Origin: Pedobacter terrae
GTDB taxonomy: Bacteria > Bacteroidota > Bacteroidia > Sphingobacteriales > Sphingobacteriaceae
NCBI RefSeq assembly: GCF_900100705.1
Contig: NZ_FNCH01000011.1
Location: 124,001-188,000, forward strand
DNA: 64,000 nt
Direction: 5' to 3'
The notes beneath the pieces were generated by a model. It ran no database searches, was not told the origin of the DNA, and saw only the letters and a program-made list of their open reading frames with translations. Position 1 is the first letter of the stretch. Every line of letters begins with the position of its first letter. Of this stretch, positions 26,823 through 34,906 are shown one piece after another. The position numbers were made by a program, and so were the translations under genes.

Positions 26823-28256
26823 TTAGTTACCAGGATCTTTCACTTTCTCTACCACATCCTGAATGTTTTGTGGCAGGTTAGAAAGCAGGTTATATCCGGT
26901 CGCGCTTTCAATATCCCTTACCGTTACAATATAATCTTTCCAATTGGCACCGATGGTATTCACGTTAGGGGTATTAATGGCAATTACTCTTGTGGAAGAA
27001 GTTACACGGCTTAAATCGTTATCGCCTGTTTTCAATAGTACGGCTACTTTCCATACATTAGATGGAACGGTTACTTTACCATTGTTGATGGTATTGATTA
27101 CCGATGCACTTGCTGAACCAATTCCGCCGGTGCCATAGCTACCCATAATTACATAAACCTCATAACCATTTAAGGCCTGCGCACGGAGGTAACTTTCGAA
27201 CGATTCCCAGGTTTTCTGGTTATTGTTTGGCGCCTGTGGAATCATGTTGGTCATCAGAAATGTGGCTGAGTTAGCACCGCCAGAGCTGGTACGATCGCCG
27301 CTCGGGCAATTATGGCCCCTGTCAAAACCCGAACCCGAATAGCTATTGCTTTGTACCTGGTACCAGTTGGGCGGCAGGCCCGTGAAAGAAGCGAAATCGT
27401 CTTTTCTGGTTGCTGCTCCAGTGAAATTATTTGGATCAAGGTGCCAGCTTACCCAATTTGGTATACCACGTGTCATACTATAGCTCTCTACATAGTATTT
27501 TTGATCAATCAGGTAATTTTCTGCTGATACAATAGTGGACTGTGCAGCTGAAGGATTGCCAAATAACAGGTTAGAATTGTCGCCTCCGGCTGGTGGTGCG
27601 TCTGCACCGGCTTCAGGCGTACCTCTTCCCGGTGCAGCAGTTCCGGTATTGCCATTATCTGTTGGGTCGGTATCTGGCGCACCTACCGTTATACCAGGAT
27701 CACCTGTACCTTTAAAAATAATATCATCGATATTAATTCTGGTGGTACCTGCCTTTTTAATCTGAAAACGGATTTTTCCGGTAGTACTCACTTTAAAAGA
27801 GTCTGTTACCAGTGTGGTACTGGTTTCGGCAATATCGGTACCCAGCTGGGCATAGGTTTTTCCACCATCAGTAGAAGCTAAAAGCTGCCAGGTAGAATTG
27901 GCATCTGTGCCGTATTTGGCGTGCGATACATAAAGCATTTTAGCACCCGCTACATCAAAGTTCATCGATAAATAACCGCTTCTTAAGCGGATAGATTTTG
28001 CACCATTCTTCGCATCCGCGGCAAGGTTGCCCAAAAGAGCGTCGCTCAATGTCCATTTACCGGTTAATAACTGTACACTGTCTAATGCATAACTCGTTTT
28101 GGTTCCAGATTCAAAGCTTTCCGTAATGGCGTAGGCAGTAGGGGCTTTTGGTGGGGTTACTGGAGTTTCTCCTTCAACGGCTATTTTTTTTGAACAGGCT
28201 GACAGGGACAGGACTCCAATAAAGCCTGAATAGATAAGGATGTTTTTAAATTTCAT
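26823..28256 (-). CDS. Lipoprotein DNA/RNA non-specific endonuclease
   Basis: 477 residues. Lipobox VLSLSACSKK gives a lipidated, exported protein. Residues 40-195 form a beta-rich accessory domain (WTLSDALLGNLAADAKNGAK; INIDDIIFKGTG) typical of choice-of-anchor or CBM-like modules; a Gly/Pro/Ala/Asp-rich linker follows near 200-235. The NUC domain (about 245-470) has the catalytic His motif FDRGHNCPSGDRT and the Asn of TNMIPQAPNNNQKTWESFE, both needed for Mg-dependent cleavage. It probably degrades extracellular DNA or RNA. A fragment of a second copy lies at 42100-42190. Confidence 0.93.
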   Translation of the reverse strand: MKFKNILIYSGFIGVLSLSACSKKIAVEGETPVTPPKAPTAYAITESFESGTKTSYALDSVQLLTGKWTLSDALLGNLAADAKNGAKSIRLRSGYLSMNFDVAGAKMLYVSHAKYGTDANSTWQLLASTDGGKTYAQLGTDIAETSTTLVTDSFKVSTTGKIRFQIKKAGTTRINIDDIIFKGTGDPGITVGAPDTDPTDNGNTGTAAPGRGTPEAGADAPPAGGDNSNLLFGNPSAAQSTIVSAENYLIDQKYYVESYSMTRGIPNWVSWHLDPNNFTGAATRKDDFASFTGLPPNWYQVQSNSYSGSGFDRGHNCPSGDRTSSGGANSATFLMTNMIPQAPNNNQKTWESFESYLRAQALNGYEVYVIMGSYGTGGIGSASASVINTINNGKVTVPSNVWKVAVLLKTGDNDLSRVTSSTRVIAINTPNVNTIGANWKDYIVTVRDIESATGYNLLSNLPQNIQDVVEKVKDPGN

Positions 28257-28423
28257 TGTTTTTTAAATGTCTAACGAGATGGCGCCAATCAGATCATTTT
28301 AAAATGTGGGGGCGAAGGTATCAATAAAAAATAGCTGTATTGTTAAATTAATATTAACAAAACCTTCGAAAGGTTAAAATCCTTTTCAGATGCTTTAAGA
28401 TAAAATTTGCATGAATAAAATGG

Positions 28424-28456
28424 TTTGATTTTTCTAATTGAATAAACCTATCTTTA
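28424..28456 (+). promoter_or_regulatory. Promoter of the histidine kinase gene
   Basis: TTTG at 28424-28427, 21 bases, then TATCTTTA at 28449-28456, close to the Bacteroidota TTTG/TAnnTTTG consensus; the ATG follows 10 bases after the -7 box, implying a very short leader. Confidence 0.5.
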
Positions 28457-28466
28457 ACATTGTTTT

Positions 28467-30470
28467 ATGAGATATTTAAATACTTTTTGGATTTCTTTTA
28501 TATTTTTGGGCTATTGTCACGCTGGCGTTAAAGACCTGAAAAAGCGCATAAGCCCTACCGATACGGCGCGTATCATGAACGCTTTTAGAAAAAGCAAAGC
28601 CTATACACAGAGCGCCCCATCTTTATCTTACCAGGTTGCCAGAACTGCACTGGTAGATGCAAGGCAAAGCGGTTTCAGGATCGGAGAGGCAAGGCTGCTC
28701 AGACAGATCGCTTCACTAAATGAACAGTTTCACAGCATCCATCAAGCTAGATTTTATCAGCAGCAATCAGTTGGAATTCTTGAAAAGATCGCAGCTAACG
28801 GTGCAGAGCTTGCCTCGGGATATCTCTATTTAGGGACACTTGAAGTTCAAATTAAAAATAATCGCACTGCGTTAAAAGACCTGGAAAATGCGCATGCAAT
28901 TTATATAAAGCTAAATAACCGAAAAGGGATTTTTTCATATTACAGCGCACTTGGACATCTTTATGAGCGATTGGGTGATGAAAAATCAGCTTTACATCAT
29001 TACCTTAAAGCTAAGGAAATTGGAAAATCCGATCCCGCCACCCCAGATTACCTCATGCTCCTGGAGCATTTAGGAGGTATTTACTTTAAGATGGACAGCA
29101 GCAATAAAGCGCTCCTTATCTTTCAGGAAGGCATTGATAAAAGTCAGGCTGATACCGTCCACCTGCTCCATCACCTGAACTTCCTGAGAGAGAGTGGTAA
29201 GGTGTACCATATAATGGGAAATACCCAAAAAGCCGTAGCATACCATAAGCAGGCCTTAAGCATTGCCAGTTCACAGGGAAAGTTACATGAGCAGGCACGT
29301 TCGTTAATTGAACTTGCCAATACACTGAAATCCACCAATAGTGATCAAAGCCTGCTACATCTGAACAGGGCCTTATCCATTGCCCGCCAGATTGGTAATC
29401 AAAAGCTGGCTGCTGAAATATACCGTACCCTTAGTGAGATATATAGCCAGCAAAATCGGTTTAAAAACGCCTTACTAGCCCTAGAGGCCCATCATGAATT
29501 ACTGGATAGCCTAATGTTTATCAATAAAGTACACGAGGCGGCGATTATAAAAGGTAATTATGAACTACAAAGTTCTAAAATAGCCATACAGCAACTGGAA
29601 CTGGTTAATGAACGCAAAACAATCGAGCGTAACGCGGGCGGAGTCGTCATTGTGTTAACTTTATTTTCACTTTTATTTATGGGATACCAGTTTTACCTGA
29701 CCAGGAAACTTAACAGAAAACTTTATGTATCAAATCGTGTGAAAGATAAATTGTTTTCAGTGATTGGACATGATTTGAGAAACCCGATCGGAGGAATTAC
29801 AACAATGTTGGCATTGATGGAGCATAAGCCACTTGATGCAAAAATCTTAAAAAATATTTCAGCCATGAAAAAGCAAGGTGAAACTGCTTTGGAAATACTT
29901 TCTTCGCTGTTGAAATGGGGACATAGCCAACTGCAGGGCATTAAAGTCAACAAGACGAGCTTTTTAGTCGCATCCGTGCTTTCAAAAAACACTAACCTGC
30001 TTGCCGTTCAGGCGCAGGCAAAAGGGATAACTTTTCACAACAATCTTCCCGCAGACCTTATCCTATATGCCGATGAGGACCATTTAGATTTTGTCATTAG
30101 AAACCTTTTAAGCAACGCCATAAAATTTAGCTTCCCTTCCAGTAGTATTGAGATAGATTTTAAACGGGCGGAAAACGGCCACATTGTTATTGTGGTAAAA
30201 GATGCCGGCATAGGCATGAGCCAGGAACAAATCAGGCAATTTAATAACGGAAGCCTGGAAAGTAGCTACGGTACCAATGGCGAAAAGGGTACAGGGATCG
30301 GATTGATGCTTTCCAGGGAATATGTTAAAGCAAATGGCGGAAAACTTTGGGTTGAAAGTGAAATTGAAAATGGTGCTGCTTTTTATGTTTCGCTTTCCGG
30401 CAATGGCGCTTCTCAATGGACTGTAGGAAATCATTCATCTGCCCGACATCAGTCTGAAAGTAACAATTAA
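28467..30470 (+). CDS. TPR-repeat sensor histidine kinase
   Basis: 667 residues. After a signal peptide (ISFIFLGYCHAGVKD) come about seven TPR units (residues 40-370; for example EKSALHHYLKAKEIGKSDPA and NTQKAVAYHKQALSIASSQG), so the sensor is periplasmic. One membrane helix near residue 395 (VVIVLTLFSLLFMGYQFYL) leads to a HisKA domain with FSVIGHDLRNPIGG (phospho-His near residue 434) and an HATPase domain: N box NLLSNAIKFS, G1 DAGIGMS, G2 GEKGTGIGLML. No response regulator is encoded nearby, so its partner is elsewhere. Such TPR kinases are common in Bacteroidota. Confidence 0.94.
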   Translation: MRYLNTFWISFIFLGYCHAGVKDLKKRISPTDTARIMNAFRKSKAYTQSAPSLSYQVARTALVDARQSGFRIGEARLLRQIASLNEQFHSIHQARFYQQQSVGILEKIAANGAELASGYLYLGTLEVQIKNNRTALKDLENAHAIYIKLNNRKGIFSYYSALGHLYERLGDEKSALHHYLKAKEIGKSDPATPDYLMLLEHLGGIYFKMDSSNKALLIFQEGIDKSQADTVHLLHHLNFLRESGKVYHIMGNTQKAVAYHKQALSIASSQGKLHEQARSLIELANTLKSTNSDQSLLHLNRALSIARQIGNQKLAAEIYRTLSEIYSQQNRFKNALLALEAHHELLDSLMFINKVHEAAIIKGNYELQSSKIAIQQLELVNERKTIERNAGGVVIVLTLFSLLFMGYQFYLTRKLNRKLYVSNRVKDKLFSVIGHDLRNPIGGITTMLALMEHKPLDAKILKNISAMKKQGETALEILSSLLKWGHSQLQGIKVNKTSFLVASVLSKNTNLLAVQAQAKGITFHNNLPADLILYADEDHLDFVIRNLLSNAIKFSFPSSSIEIDFKRAENGHIVIVVKDAGIGMSQEQIRQFNNGSLESSYGTNGEKGTGIGLMLSREYVKANGGKLWVESEIENGAAFYVSLSGNGASQWTVGNHSSARHQSESNN

Positions 30471-30659
30471 TGAAACCTGGTAACATAGATAGGTACAAAC
30501 ATGATGGAAGTTGTTGATTAAAATAGCGATCCTATCGCTTATTCATTATCTGGTTTTGATAGATAGAGGAAAATGTATGATTCAGCTGGTAAGGAAATGA
30601 TGTTTGATGCACCAGGAGCAAAGGGCGAATTGCCGGCAGTTATTCACTTTAGATAGTAG

Positions 30660-31083
30660 TTATGAGAATATATTTTAGAAAAGTTCAATCAGAGCCCTTC
30701 GGCAAACTTCATACGGATAGTTCGCTTAATCCAATACCTTTTACCTTAAAACATAAAATGTCTGATTTTTTACCTATCGGTAATCTCATGCTATTTATAT
30801 AATTACATCTAGTCCTGGCGTAGCAAAATAGATCAGCTGATCGCAGTTACCGGGGAGAGCATGAAAATGGATGGCTATACTGAATTAAGCGCTTATAGTT
30901 GCCCATCCTGAACATACAGGAAAAGGTTATGCAAAACAGTTGATTGTCGAGGCAAGCAATAAGATATTCTAAGAATTTAAAATTCCTTACCTGCACGTTG
31001 CAGGTACTTATTTTAATGCCATTCGGCTATCTGAGAAATTGGGTTTTGTGATAAGAAAGAAAATAAGTTTCCGGAAGTTTTAA
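30660..31083 (+). pseudogene. GNAT family N-acetyltransferase remnant
   Basis: Degraded acetyl-CoA-dependent acetyltransferase. Recognisable pieces: GESMKMDGYTELSA, then after a frameshift near 30892 IVAHPEHTGKGYAKQLIVEA (the acetyl-CoA binding motif A, RxxGxG/A-like), SNKIF, an in-frame TAA near 30972, then EFKIPYLHVAGTYFNAIRLS and EKLGFVIRKKISFRKF to the stop at 31083. The first part (from MRIYFRKVQSEPFGKLHTD) is less certain and also interrupted. Confidence 0.8.
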
Positions 31084-31130
31084 GGCCGGTGCGTTTGCAT
31101 TATTTTATATTTGCACAAATTATTTCCCCA

Positions 31131-31784
31131 ATGAAATTAGAACTTCGGAATAAATGGATATCGCTCTTTCTGCTTTCGATCGCTTTTTTACTGATCTACA
31201 ATCCATTAACCAGGTTCCCCTATACTTTCTGTGTGATCATTGTATTTGTTTTGCTTGCAACCTATCTACAGAATAGAGATCTTCAATCCCTCAATTTTAA
31301 GAATCTCCGTTTCAGAGAGGTAAAAATAATTCTGATCTCTTATGTAATTTTAGAATTGGGTGTAGATTTTATTGTTCAGCCATTGGTTAATTGGGTTTGC
31401 CATGAGCCGCCTGACTATTCTTCGTTTGAGCATATTAAAGGTGACACTGCCCAGTATTTTAAGTGGTTATACCGCATGTGGATCAGTGCAGCGATAGGAG
31501 AGGAGATGTTGTTCCGGGCATTTGCTTTTGCGCAGCTAAAAAATGTTTTTGGAAATAAGAAGGTGCTTATCGCTATCCTTTCAGCATTGATGTTCTGTCT
31601 TCCACATTTGTATCAGGGCGTTGCCGGGTTGATAATGACTTTTGTTTTCGGGATCGCTTTTGCACTGCTGTATATGAAATTCCAGAATATCTGGATTAAT
31701 ATTATCGTTCATGGTTTGATAGATACCCTTTTCCTTACTTTAAGCTACTTAGGATATATTAAATTTTATCAATTCATATGGTAA
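31131..31784 (+). CDS. CPBP family intramembrane glutamic protease
   Basis: 217 residues from ATG 31131; an in-frame GTG at 31089 is less likely because it overlaps the end of the GNAT remnant and adds no membrane segment. Several membrane helices; the Abi/CPBP motifs are EEMLFRAF near residue 125 (catalytic Glu pair), a His in CLPHLYQG near 165 and NIIVHGLID near 198. Family members include CAAX-type prenyl proteases and bacteriocin-immunity or processing proteins. It converges on the RiPP cluster (62 bases between the stops). Whether it takes part in leader processing or self-protection is inference from position only. Confidence 0.88.
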   Translation: MKLELRNKWISLFLLSIAFLLIYNPLTRFPYTFCVIIVFVLLATYLQNRDLQSLNFKNLRFREVKIILISYVILELGVDFIVQPLVNWVCHEPPDYSSFEHIKGDTAQYFKWLYRMWISAAIGEEMLFRAFAFAQLKNVFGNKKVLIAILSALMFCLPHLYQGVAGLIMTFVFGIAFALLYMKFQNIWINIIVHGLIDTLFLTLSYLGYIKFYQFIW

Positions 31785-31846
31785 AAAAGTTTAGTGCTAA
31801 AAGAGGAACTTGGTTATAGGATGTTTCAAATGAAGATGCTTATAAT

Positions 31847-32926
31847 CTATTGTTTGATTTTGAAATCATAGTATCTCATTGCTTTTTCTTTTAGGGGATT
31901 TGTACTCCATTCACTCCATTCTCCGGTATAAGGATCATATCCACATTTCAAAGGTTTAGAGGTATCTAAACCTTCTTTGTTTTGATGCGTTTTTTCTGTA
32001 AAAGCCCTGCAGTCTGTACATATATACCGAAATTCACAATCTTTGCATATCTCTATATGATCTTTGGTGAGATTCCAATATTTTTTAAATCCAGCCATTT
32101 CTAATACTTTTTCTAAGCTAGTATTACGGATGTTTCCAAAATGATCTGGCATTAGCGGACAATTCTTTATATTTCCATCTATATCAATACCAATTTTTTT
32201 AAATAAGCAGGAATTATAATTTTTACTCTCAAATATTTTGCTGTTGTTTGTATTAAAGTACTTTAAATCAACAATTCCACAGTTTTTTATAGTGATATAA
32301 TCCTTGGTATATTCTAAACTAAATTTGAGGTTTTCATTTGTAGAAAATGTAATTGTATCACAGTTATAAAGTACCAATTTATAAATCCGCTTGCTGGTAT
32401 CACTAAGGTATGACAGAAAAGCGTCATTAATCTGATCATAATAAGGGCAATATATTTCGATTCCCTCTAACGGGGTATTTTCGAAAATAAAATCAAGCTC
32501 TCCCAACTCTTCTTTCGATAACTGGCGAATGCTATATATCACTAAATATCGGATATCTATCGTATCCATTGCGGATCTGATTTTATGCAATACGGAAAAA
32601 TTATCCAGTTCTAAAAATAGATTACTTATTACATCAGAACTGTCATAGTTAAAAGAAAGCTGATTAAAGCTATTGTCCCAATTGTTGTGGGATATAAATC
32701 CATATTCATTCTCTAATAAAAAGGCAATATATTCGTTAATAATTTCTCCGGAATCACGATCGTATTCTTTAATAACGTCTTCAATGGAGTTTAATTTAAG
32801 ATCCTCAGTTAAGTTATAGAGATCAAGCGACTGTAATTCTGATACATTTCTTTCTAAATCAGAAATTAATATTCTGCTAGCTCCTTTTGTTAATAATACG
32901 CTGCTAAATAAATTAAAATATCTCAT
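31847..32926 (-). CDS. gwsS: Grasp-with-spasm system SPASM domain peptide maturase
   Basis: 359 residues, last gene of the RiPP unit. The C-terminal third is the Cys-rich SPASM region: KNCPLMPDHFGNIRNTSLEK (Cys near residue 256), then EICKDCEFRYICTDCRAF (four Cys) and the last one in KPLKCGYDPYTGEW. The N-terminal two thirds are alpha/beta-like but I find no CxxxCxxC radical-SAM motif, as in the known grasp-with-spasm SPASM family, so it is unlikely to be a classical radical SAM enzyme. Its ATG overlaps the stop of the 61-residue ORF by 4 bases (ATGA). Probably assists the ATP-grasp ligase in maturing the precursor; exact role is unknown. Confidence 0.88.
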   Translation of the reverse strand: MRYFNLFSSVLLTKGASRILISDLERNVSELQSLDLYNLTEDLKLNSIEDVIKEYDRDSGEIINEYIAFLLENEYGFISHNNWDNSFNQLSFNYDSSDVISNLFLELDNFSVLHKIRSAMDTIDIRYLVIYSIRQLSKEELGELDFIFENTPLEGIEIYCPYYDQINDAFLSYLSDTSKRIYKLVLYNCDTITFSTNENLKFSLEYTKDYITIKNCGIVDLKYFNTNNSKIFESKNYNSCLFKKIGIDIDGNIKNCPLMPDHFGNIRNTSLEKVLEMAGFKKYWNLTKDHIEICKDCEFRYICTDCRAFTEKTHQNKEGLDTSKPLKCGYDPYTGEWSEWSTNPLKEKAMRYYDFKIKQ

Positions 32927-33108
32927 AACATTCTGGTAAAAGCCTTAAAAGGAGTTACTCTGGTCAAAAAATCAGTTTGGAATTTGTCGCATTTGACATA
33001 GCATATTTTTTTATTTAATTCTTTTGATTTTTTTGAGCCTAATTTATTGAGATATTTAAAATTAAGAGGAAGCTTATTCTTTTCTTCAGATCGTATTCTA
33101 TTTTCCAT
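32923..33108 (-). CDS. 61-residue unknown protein inside the RiPP operon
   Basis: Basic protein (MENRIRSEEKNKLPLNFKYL, then LGSKKSKELNKKICYVKCDK and FLTRVTPFKAFTRML), not recognised. Two Cys lie in ICYVKCDKF. It starts 6 bases after the ATP-grasp stop and ends in an ATGA overlap with gwsS, so it is very likely translated and coupled. No Gly-Gly leader motif and few acidic core residues, so it is probably not a second precursor. It could be a recognition element or chaperone, or the detached first part of the SPASM protein. Confidence 0.6.
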   Translation of the reverse strand: MENRIRSEEKNKLPLNFKYLNKLGSKKSKELNKKICYVKCDKFQTDFLTRVTPFKAFTRML

Positions 33109-33114
33109 ATTTTA

Positions 33115-34020
33115 TTACAGATAATCAGCTATTTCTTTTTCCAGTGCATAATTACATATATCGGATATTCCCAAGAATTGCCCTACAGGATTGACTTCTA
33201 AAAAATAGAATTTTCCATCAATTGATTTTATAAAGTCAATTGAACCACAATTATAATCCAGCTCAGTCATTAAAATACAAATTTTATGGTGTATTTCGGG
33301 GGGTAGGGTATATCTCACATTTCTATTGGGCTTTCCATAATTATAGATTCTGTTATCTATTTTGGTCTGTTCATCATTTTGAGAAAATATTGCACAAGAC
33401 CAAACTTTTCCATTCAAATAGAAACACCTGATTTCAAATTCTTTCTCAATTTTTTCTTGAAAAAATGTTGGAAAAAATACTTCGTCTTCGTGCTTATCTA
33501 TTATGGAAGTATATAGGATCCCATCAAAATCATCAAATGCAGACTTAACCATTATATTTTCAGAAATAGATTTGGTAATTGTTTTTCCCAGATTTATATG
33601 ATCAGTATTGTCAGCCAGAAAATAAGTTGGTACATCTAATCCTACCGCTACAGCCTTTTCTAAAATTAATAATTTATTGGTGCGGTTATTACTTTGTTTA
33701 TTGATATGTCTTTTTGATTCTAATTTTTTTATAACATAATCTTCCAGGCAAAACTGCGTTTCATCCATAATCTTATTAACAGATTCATTTTGAAACTGTA
33801 ACCGATTAAATTTTATCCCCCCTCTTCTAAACCAAACACTATTGATATCATCAATGTAAAATGAGTTCCTTTGGCTTTCAAGTAAAATTTTTTTATCAAT
33901 TACTTTAATTTCAAATAATTCAAATTCATGAACCCTGATATACTTTTTATCAAAAATATGAAGCCATTTAATCACTTCATTTGTTGTAAAATCTTTATTT
34001 GCAGATAATATCAATATCAT
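33115..34020 (-). CDS. gwsG: Grasp-with-spasm system ATP-grasp peptide maturase
   Basis: 301-residue ATP-grasp ligase of the MvdD/PsnB type, which uses ATP to close omega-ester or omega-amide bonds between Asp/Glu and Ser/Thr/Lys side chains of a precursor peptide (graspetide formation). N-terminal pre-ATP-grasp part: SANKDFTTNEVIKWL, then NSVWFRRGGIKFNR. ATP-grasp features: MVKSAFDDFDGILYTSII near 185, FFPTFFQEKIEKEFEIRCFY near 195-215 and the C-terminal metal-binding DYNCGSIDFIKSIDGKFYFL followed by EVNPVGQFLGI. It lies 75 bases after the precursor gene behind a hairpin. Family is clear, linkage pattern is not. Confidence 0.92.
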   Translation of the reverse strand: MILILSANKDFTTNEVIKWLHIFDKKYIRVHEFELFEIKVIDKKILLESQRNSFYIDDINSVWFRRGGIKFNRLQFQNESVNKIMDETQFCLEDYVIKKLESKRHINKQSNNRTNKLLILEKAVAVGLDVPTYFLADNTDHINLGKTITKSISENIMVKSAFDDFDGILYTSIIDKHEDEVFFPTFFQEKIEKEFEIRCFYLNGKVWSCAIFSQNDEQTKIDNRIYNYGKPNRNVRYTLPPEIHHKICILMTELDYNCGSIDFIKSIDGKFYFLEVNPVGQFLGISDICNYALEKEIADYL

Positions 34021-34039
34021 ATAGTGAATAGGGGAAATA

Positions 34040-34072
34040 AAAAAACCGTTTCAAAAAGATGAAAACGGTTTA
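34040..34072 (-). terminator. Hairpin between precursor and ATP-grasp genes (probable attenuator)
   Basis: On the minus strand AAACCGTTTTC and GAAACGGTTT form a stem around ATCTTTTT (with one unpaired base), directly followed by a T-run. It sits 24 bases after the precursor stop codon. Partial termination here would give more precursor mRNA than enzyme mRNA. Confidence 0.75.
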
Positions 34073-34095
34073 AATTTTTTTGAAAAATAATTGAT

Positions 34096-34323
34096 TTAAT
34101 TCACGTCGAAGCTACCTTCGGGAACGCCTACCATCAATGTTCTTCTTCCTAAGTATTGTCCGGTTCCATTAGCCCCAGAATATACATCCCACTCTGCACA
34201 TCCATCACCACAATCAACATTAGATCTAACAACAGATTTACCACCCTGAACGGATTGAAGGTCTTTTAATTTTTTGTTTTCAAGAGCAGAAATCGTCTTT
34301 GTAAAAGAATTTAAATTTTTCAT
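34096..34323 (-). CDS. RiPP precursor peptide (grasp-with-spasm modified peptide)
   Basis: 75 residues. The leader MKNLNSFTKTISALENKKLK, then DLQSVQGGK, has the helical leader and Gly-Gly motif seen in Bacteroidota natural-product precursors. The core, about 47 residues, begins after QGG: SVVRSNVDCGDGCAEWDVYS, then GANGTGQYLGRRTLMVG and VPEGSFDVN. It has Ser/Thr donors, several Asp/Glu acceptors (DCGD, CAEWD, PEGSFD) and two Cys, fitting ATP-grasp macrocyclisation. Encoded first in the operon, before ATP-grasp and SPASM genes. Which residues are linked cannot be read from sequence. No homologous second copy is present. Confidence 0.88.
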   Translation of the reverse strand: MKNLNSFTKTISALENKKLKDLQSVQGGKSVVRSNVDCGDGCAEWDVYSGANGTGQYLGRRTLMVGVPEGSFDVN

Positions 34324-34415
34324 AATTGATTTGCTTTAAGTATTAAAATATAAAATTTGAATTAGATAAAAGGCATCTGTAGCTAATAACAACTATTTGT
34401 AATATTTAATTTACC

Positions 34416-34447
34416 TTGTATACAACGAATATATACAATTAGATTTA
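34416..34447 (+). promoter_or_regulatory. Promoter of the HTH regulator with an overlapping inverted repeat
   Basis: TTG at 34416-34418, 21 bases, TAGATTTA at 34440-34447, near the TAnnTTTG -7 form. The -33 side lies in the inverted repeat TTGTATA (34416-34422) ... TATACAA (34432-34438), a possible operator. Confidence 0.5.
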
Positions 34448-34463
34448 ATAGTTTTATAACACG

Positions 34464-34494
34464 TTTTTCTAATTTTTAGAAAAAAAATTCTAAA
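34464..34494. promoter_or_regulatory. Overlapping inverted repeats before the HTH gene (candidate operator)
   Basis: TTTTTCTAA (34464-34472) with TTAGAAAAA (34476-34484), and TTTAGAA (34475-34481) with TTCTAAA (34488-34494). Both lie between the regulator's -7 box and its ATG at 34511, where a bound Xre dimer would block transcription. Autoregulation is inference. Confidence 0.55.
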
Positions 34495-34510
34495 TTATTC
34501 TTCTTTCAAT

Positions 34511-34906
34511 ATGGTAATAGGTGCAAAGCTTAAACAAGCAAGAGAAAATAAAAGAGTGAGCCAGGAAGAACTGGCGCTTATTTTGAAAACCACGCAGAAA
34601 ACGGTTTCCAACTGGGAAAGTGACAAGGGGCTTCCCTCATTGGATTATTTAGCCAAAATAGAAACTGTTTTGGGAGTAGATATTTTGTCCTGGTTAGCAG
34701 AAAACGGTATTGTTTTTAATCACCATAACGAGAAAGGAGAGCATGCTGCAATTAACAATAAAAATTTTTCTGAAGAACTGAAGGAGCAATATGAAAAAAG
34801 GCTGGAGGATAAAGACAAGAACATAGAAGAACTTAAAAAAGAGATTCATTTTTTACGGAAAATGCTGAATACAAAGCAAATTGTTATAAAAAAAGAGACA
34901 TTTTAA
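34511..34906 (+). CDS. Xre-family HTH regulator with C-terminal coiled coil
   Basis: 131 residues. Residues 1-60 are a Cro/C1-type helix-turn-helix: KLKQARENKRVSQEELALIL and TTQKTVSNWESDKGLPSLDY (recognition helix with Gln and Asn-Trp). The rest has a short linker and a strongly charged coiled coil (residues 92-125, LEDKDKNIEELKKEIHFLRK). It is divergent from the RiPP operon, with about 190 bases between the starts that hold inverted repeats, so it is the likely local regulator of both. Ligand or signal unknown. Confidence 0.9.
   Translation: MVIGAKLKQARENKRVSQEELALILKTTQKTVSNWESDKGLPSLDYLAKIETVLGVDILSWLAENGIVFNHHNEKGEHAAINNKNFSEELKEQYEKRLEDKDKNIEELKKEIHFLRKMLNTKQIVIKKETF

Noticed and set aside
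32923..33108. Second RiPP precursor
   Set aside because: The ORF lacks a Gly-Gly leader and is basic with few Asp/Glu, unlike a graspetide core.
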